Positions 5,803 through 6,318 of a DNA stretch of 6,318 nt are shown here, one piece after another. The notes under the pieces were generated by a model. It was given only the letters and a program-made list of their open reading frames with translations. It did no database searches and had not been told where the DNA came from. The position numbers and the translations under genes are program-made. This DNA comes from JBGPLH01 sp041486365 [NCBI: Thermodesulfobacteriota bacterium]. Lineage in GTDB: Bacteria > JAUYMQ01. The DNA is taken from NCBI GenBank assembly GCA_041486365.1, contig JBGPLH010000199.1:1-6318 (forward strand), read 5' to 3'. Each line of letters begins with the position of its first letter. Position 1 is the stretch's first letter.

Positions 5803-5985
5803 CCTGCGTCGCGACGAGGCCGCCCCCAGGGGGTACGACGCCCCACTTTTCGGGCGGCCATGGCAGGGATTTTCTCCACGCCCCGGAGTACCCCCGAAGG
5901 GAGGCTCAGCTGGGGCCGGAGGGCCGTTCGCGCGGCGCGTGGCCGGCGCTCACCCATCCCGATCCCGGGCACTCAGGGGGGTGGC
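5803..5985 (+). other. Structured leader ahead of the dksA-like gene
   Basis: This stretch has several perfect inverted repeats. CGTCGCGACG (5807-5816) is a 10-nt palindrome at the predicted transcript start. GGCCGCCC (5818-5825) pairs with GGGCGGCC (5852-5859) as an 8-bp stem. Inside that, GGGG (5830-5833) pairs with CCCC (5841-5844) around TACGACG, so the two stems nest. GGCC-GGAG-GGCC forms a further short hairpin near 5915-5926. I match it to no riboswitch class. From ATG 5860 the frame is open into the dksA-like gene (42 codons, Arg/Pro/Gly-rich, no Shine-Dalgarno), so part of it could in principle be coding. Confidence 0.4.
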
Positions 5986-6318
5986 ATGAACAAGCGTGAA
6001 CTGAAGAAGTTCCGGGAGCTCCTCCTCTCGCAGAAGCGGGAGATCCTGAAGAACGCCTCCAAGACCCTCGGCGGGGAGATCCACCTGGATCCCGACGATT
6101 TCCCCGACGAGATCGATCTCGCCTCCTCCGAGAGTGCCCTGGCTTTCACCGGGCGGCTCCGGGAGCGCGAGGCGACGCTGCTCGTGAAGATCGACCGGGC
6201 CCTGGAGAAGCTGGCCGAGGGCTCCTTCGGCATCTGCGAGAACTGCGGCGAGAAGATCGGCGTGAAGCGCCTGGAGGCCCGGCCCGTGGCCGAGCTCTGC
6301 ATCGACTGCAAGACCGAG
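5986..6318 (+). CDS. dksA: DksA/TraR-family zinc-finger protein, C-terminus cut by window edge
   Basis: DksA proteins enter the RNA polymerase secondary channel and, with ppGpp, retune promoters such as those for rRNA. The visible 111 residues start MNKRELKKFRELLLSQKREI, the first arm of the coiled coil. The tip reads FPDEIDLAS, with Asp41, Asp44 and Ala46 in the places of E. coli Asp71, Asp74 and Ala76. The second arm (FTGRLREREATLLVKIDRAL) leads to a four-cysteine zinc finger, Cys84, Cys87, Cys105 and Cys108, around GEKIGVKRLEARPVAELC. These residues align with E. coli DksA without gaps at a constant offset of 30, so the protein lacks the E. coli N-terminal 30 residues and should end about 10 codons past the window. 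AGGGGGG (5975-5981) is the ribosome-binding site. With tip residues and all cysteines present, a true DksA-like role is plausible; a related TraR/YbiI-type protein is the alternative. Confidence 0.9.
   Translation, partial: MNKRELKKFRELLLSQKREILKNASKTLGGEIHLDPDDFPDEIDLASSESALAFTGRLREREATLLVKIDRALEKLAEGSFGICENCGEKIGVKRLEARPVAELCIDCKTE

Noticed and set aside
5829-5844. ACGA within the hairpin loop as a guanidine-II (mini-ykkC) riboswitch
   Set aside because: That class needs two similar hairpins each closed on an ACGR tetraloop. Only one poorly matching loop is present and the downstream gene is not a guanidine exporter.

Overview
The window is a stretch of a high-GC, diderm (Gram-negative type) bacterial chromosome. 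It carries a complete, tightly packed Tol-Pal gene cluster, tolQ-tolR-tolA-tolB-pal-cpoB, on the plus strand. A divergent, truncated M17 leucyl aminopeptidase gene lies upstream, and a DksA/TraR-family zinc-finger gene that runs off the right edge lies downstream. The outer-membrane and envelope machinery, the strong G/C bias at third codon positions and the short, TonB-like TolA suggest a member of the Myxococcota/Desulfobacterota or Acidobacteriota type rather than an enteric bacterium. No marker here fixes the phylum, so this is inference.

Layout. Bases 1-707 (minus strand) are the N-terminal 235 codons of pepA. Bases 708-1032 are a divergent intergenic region with a good sigma70-like promoter for pepA (minus strand, 804-776) and a weaker one for tolQ (plus strand, 961-989). 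Bases 1033-4342 hold tolQ, tolR, tolA and tolB with an ATGA overlap or gaps of 2-3 nt, so they are almost certainly one translationally coupled message. pal follows after 49 nt with its own strong Shine-Dalgarno sequence. cpoB follows after 87 nt, and that gap contains a nested GC-rich hairpin. Bases 5760-5985 are a leader or promoter region with inverted repeats, ahead of the dksA-like gene.

How the genes work together. TolQ and TolR form the inner-membrane proton channel and its peptidoglycan-proximal plug. TolA is energised through its N-terminal membrane helix and reaches across the periplasm. TolB is the periplasmic beta-propeller that shuttles to Pal. Pal is the outer-membrane lipoprotein that grips peptidoglycan. 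CpoB is a coiled-coil/TPR protein that links Tol to cell-wall synthesis at division. The DksA-like protein is probably a separate transcription unit.

I do not see an undescribed system in this window. The points worth a second look are smaller: a palindrome-encoded insertion in the TolQ cytoplasmic loop, the nested hairpin between pal and cpoB, the structured leader ahead of the dksA-like gene, a probably lipidated CpoB, and a few sequence departures in Pal.
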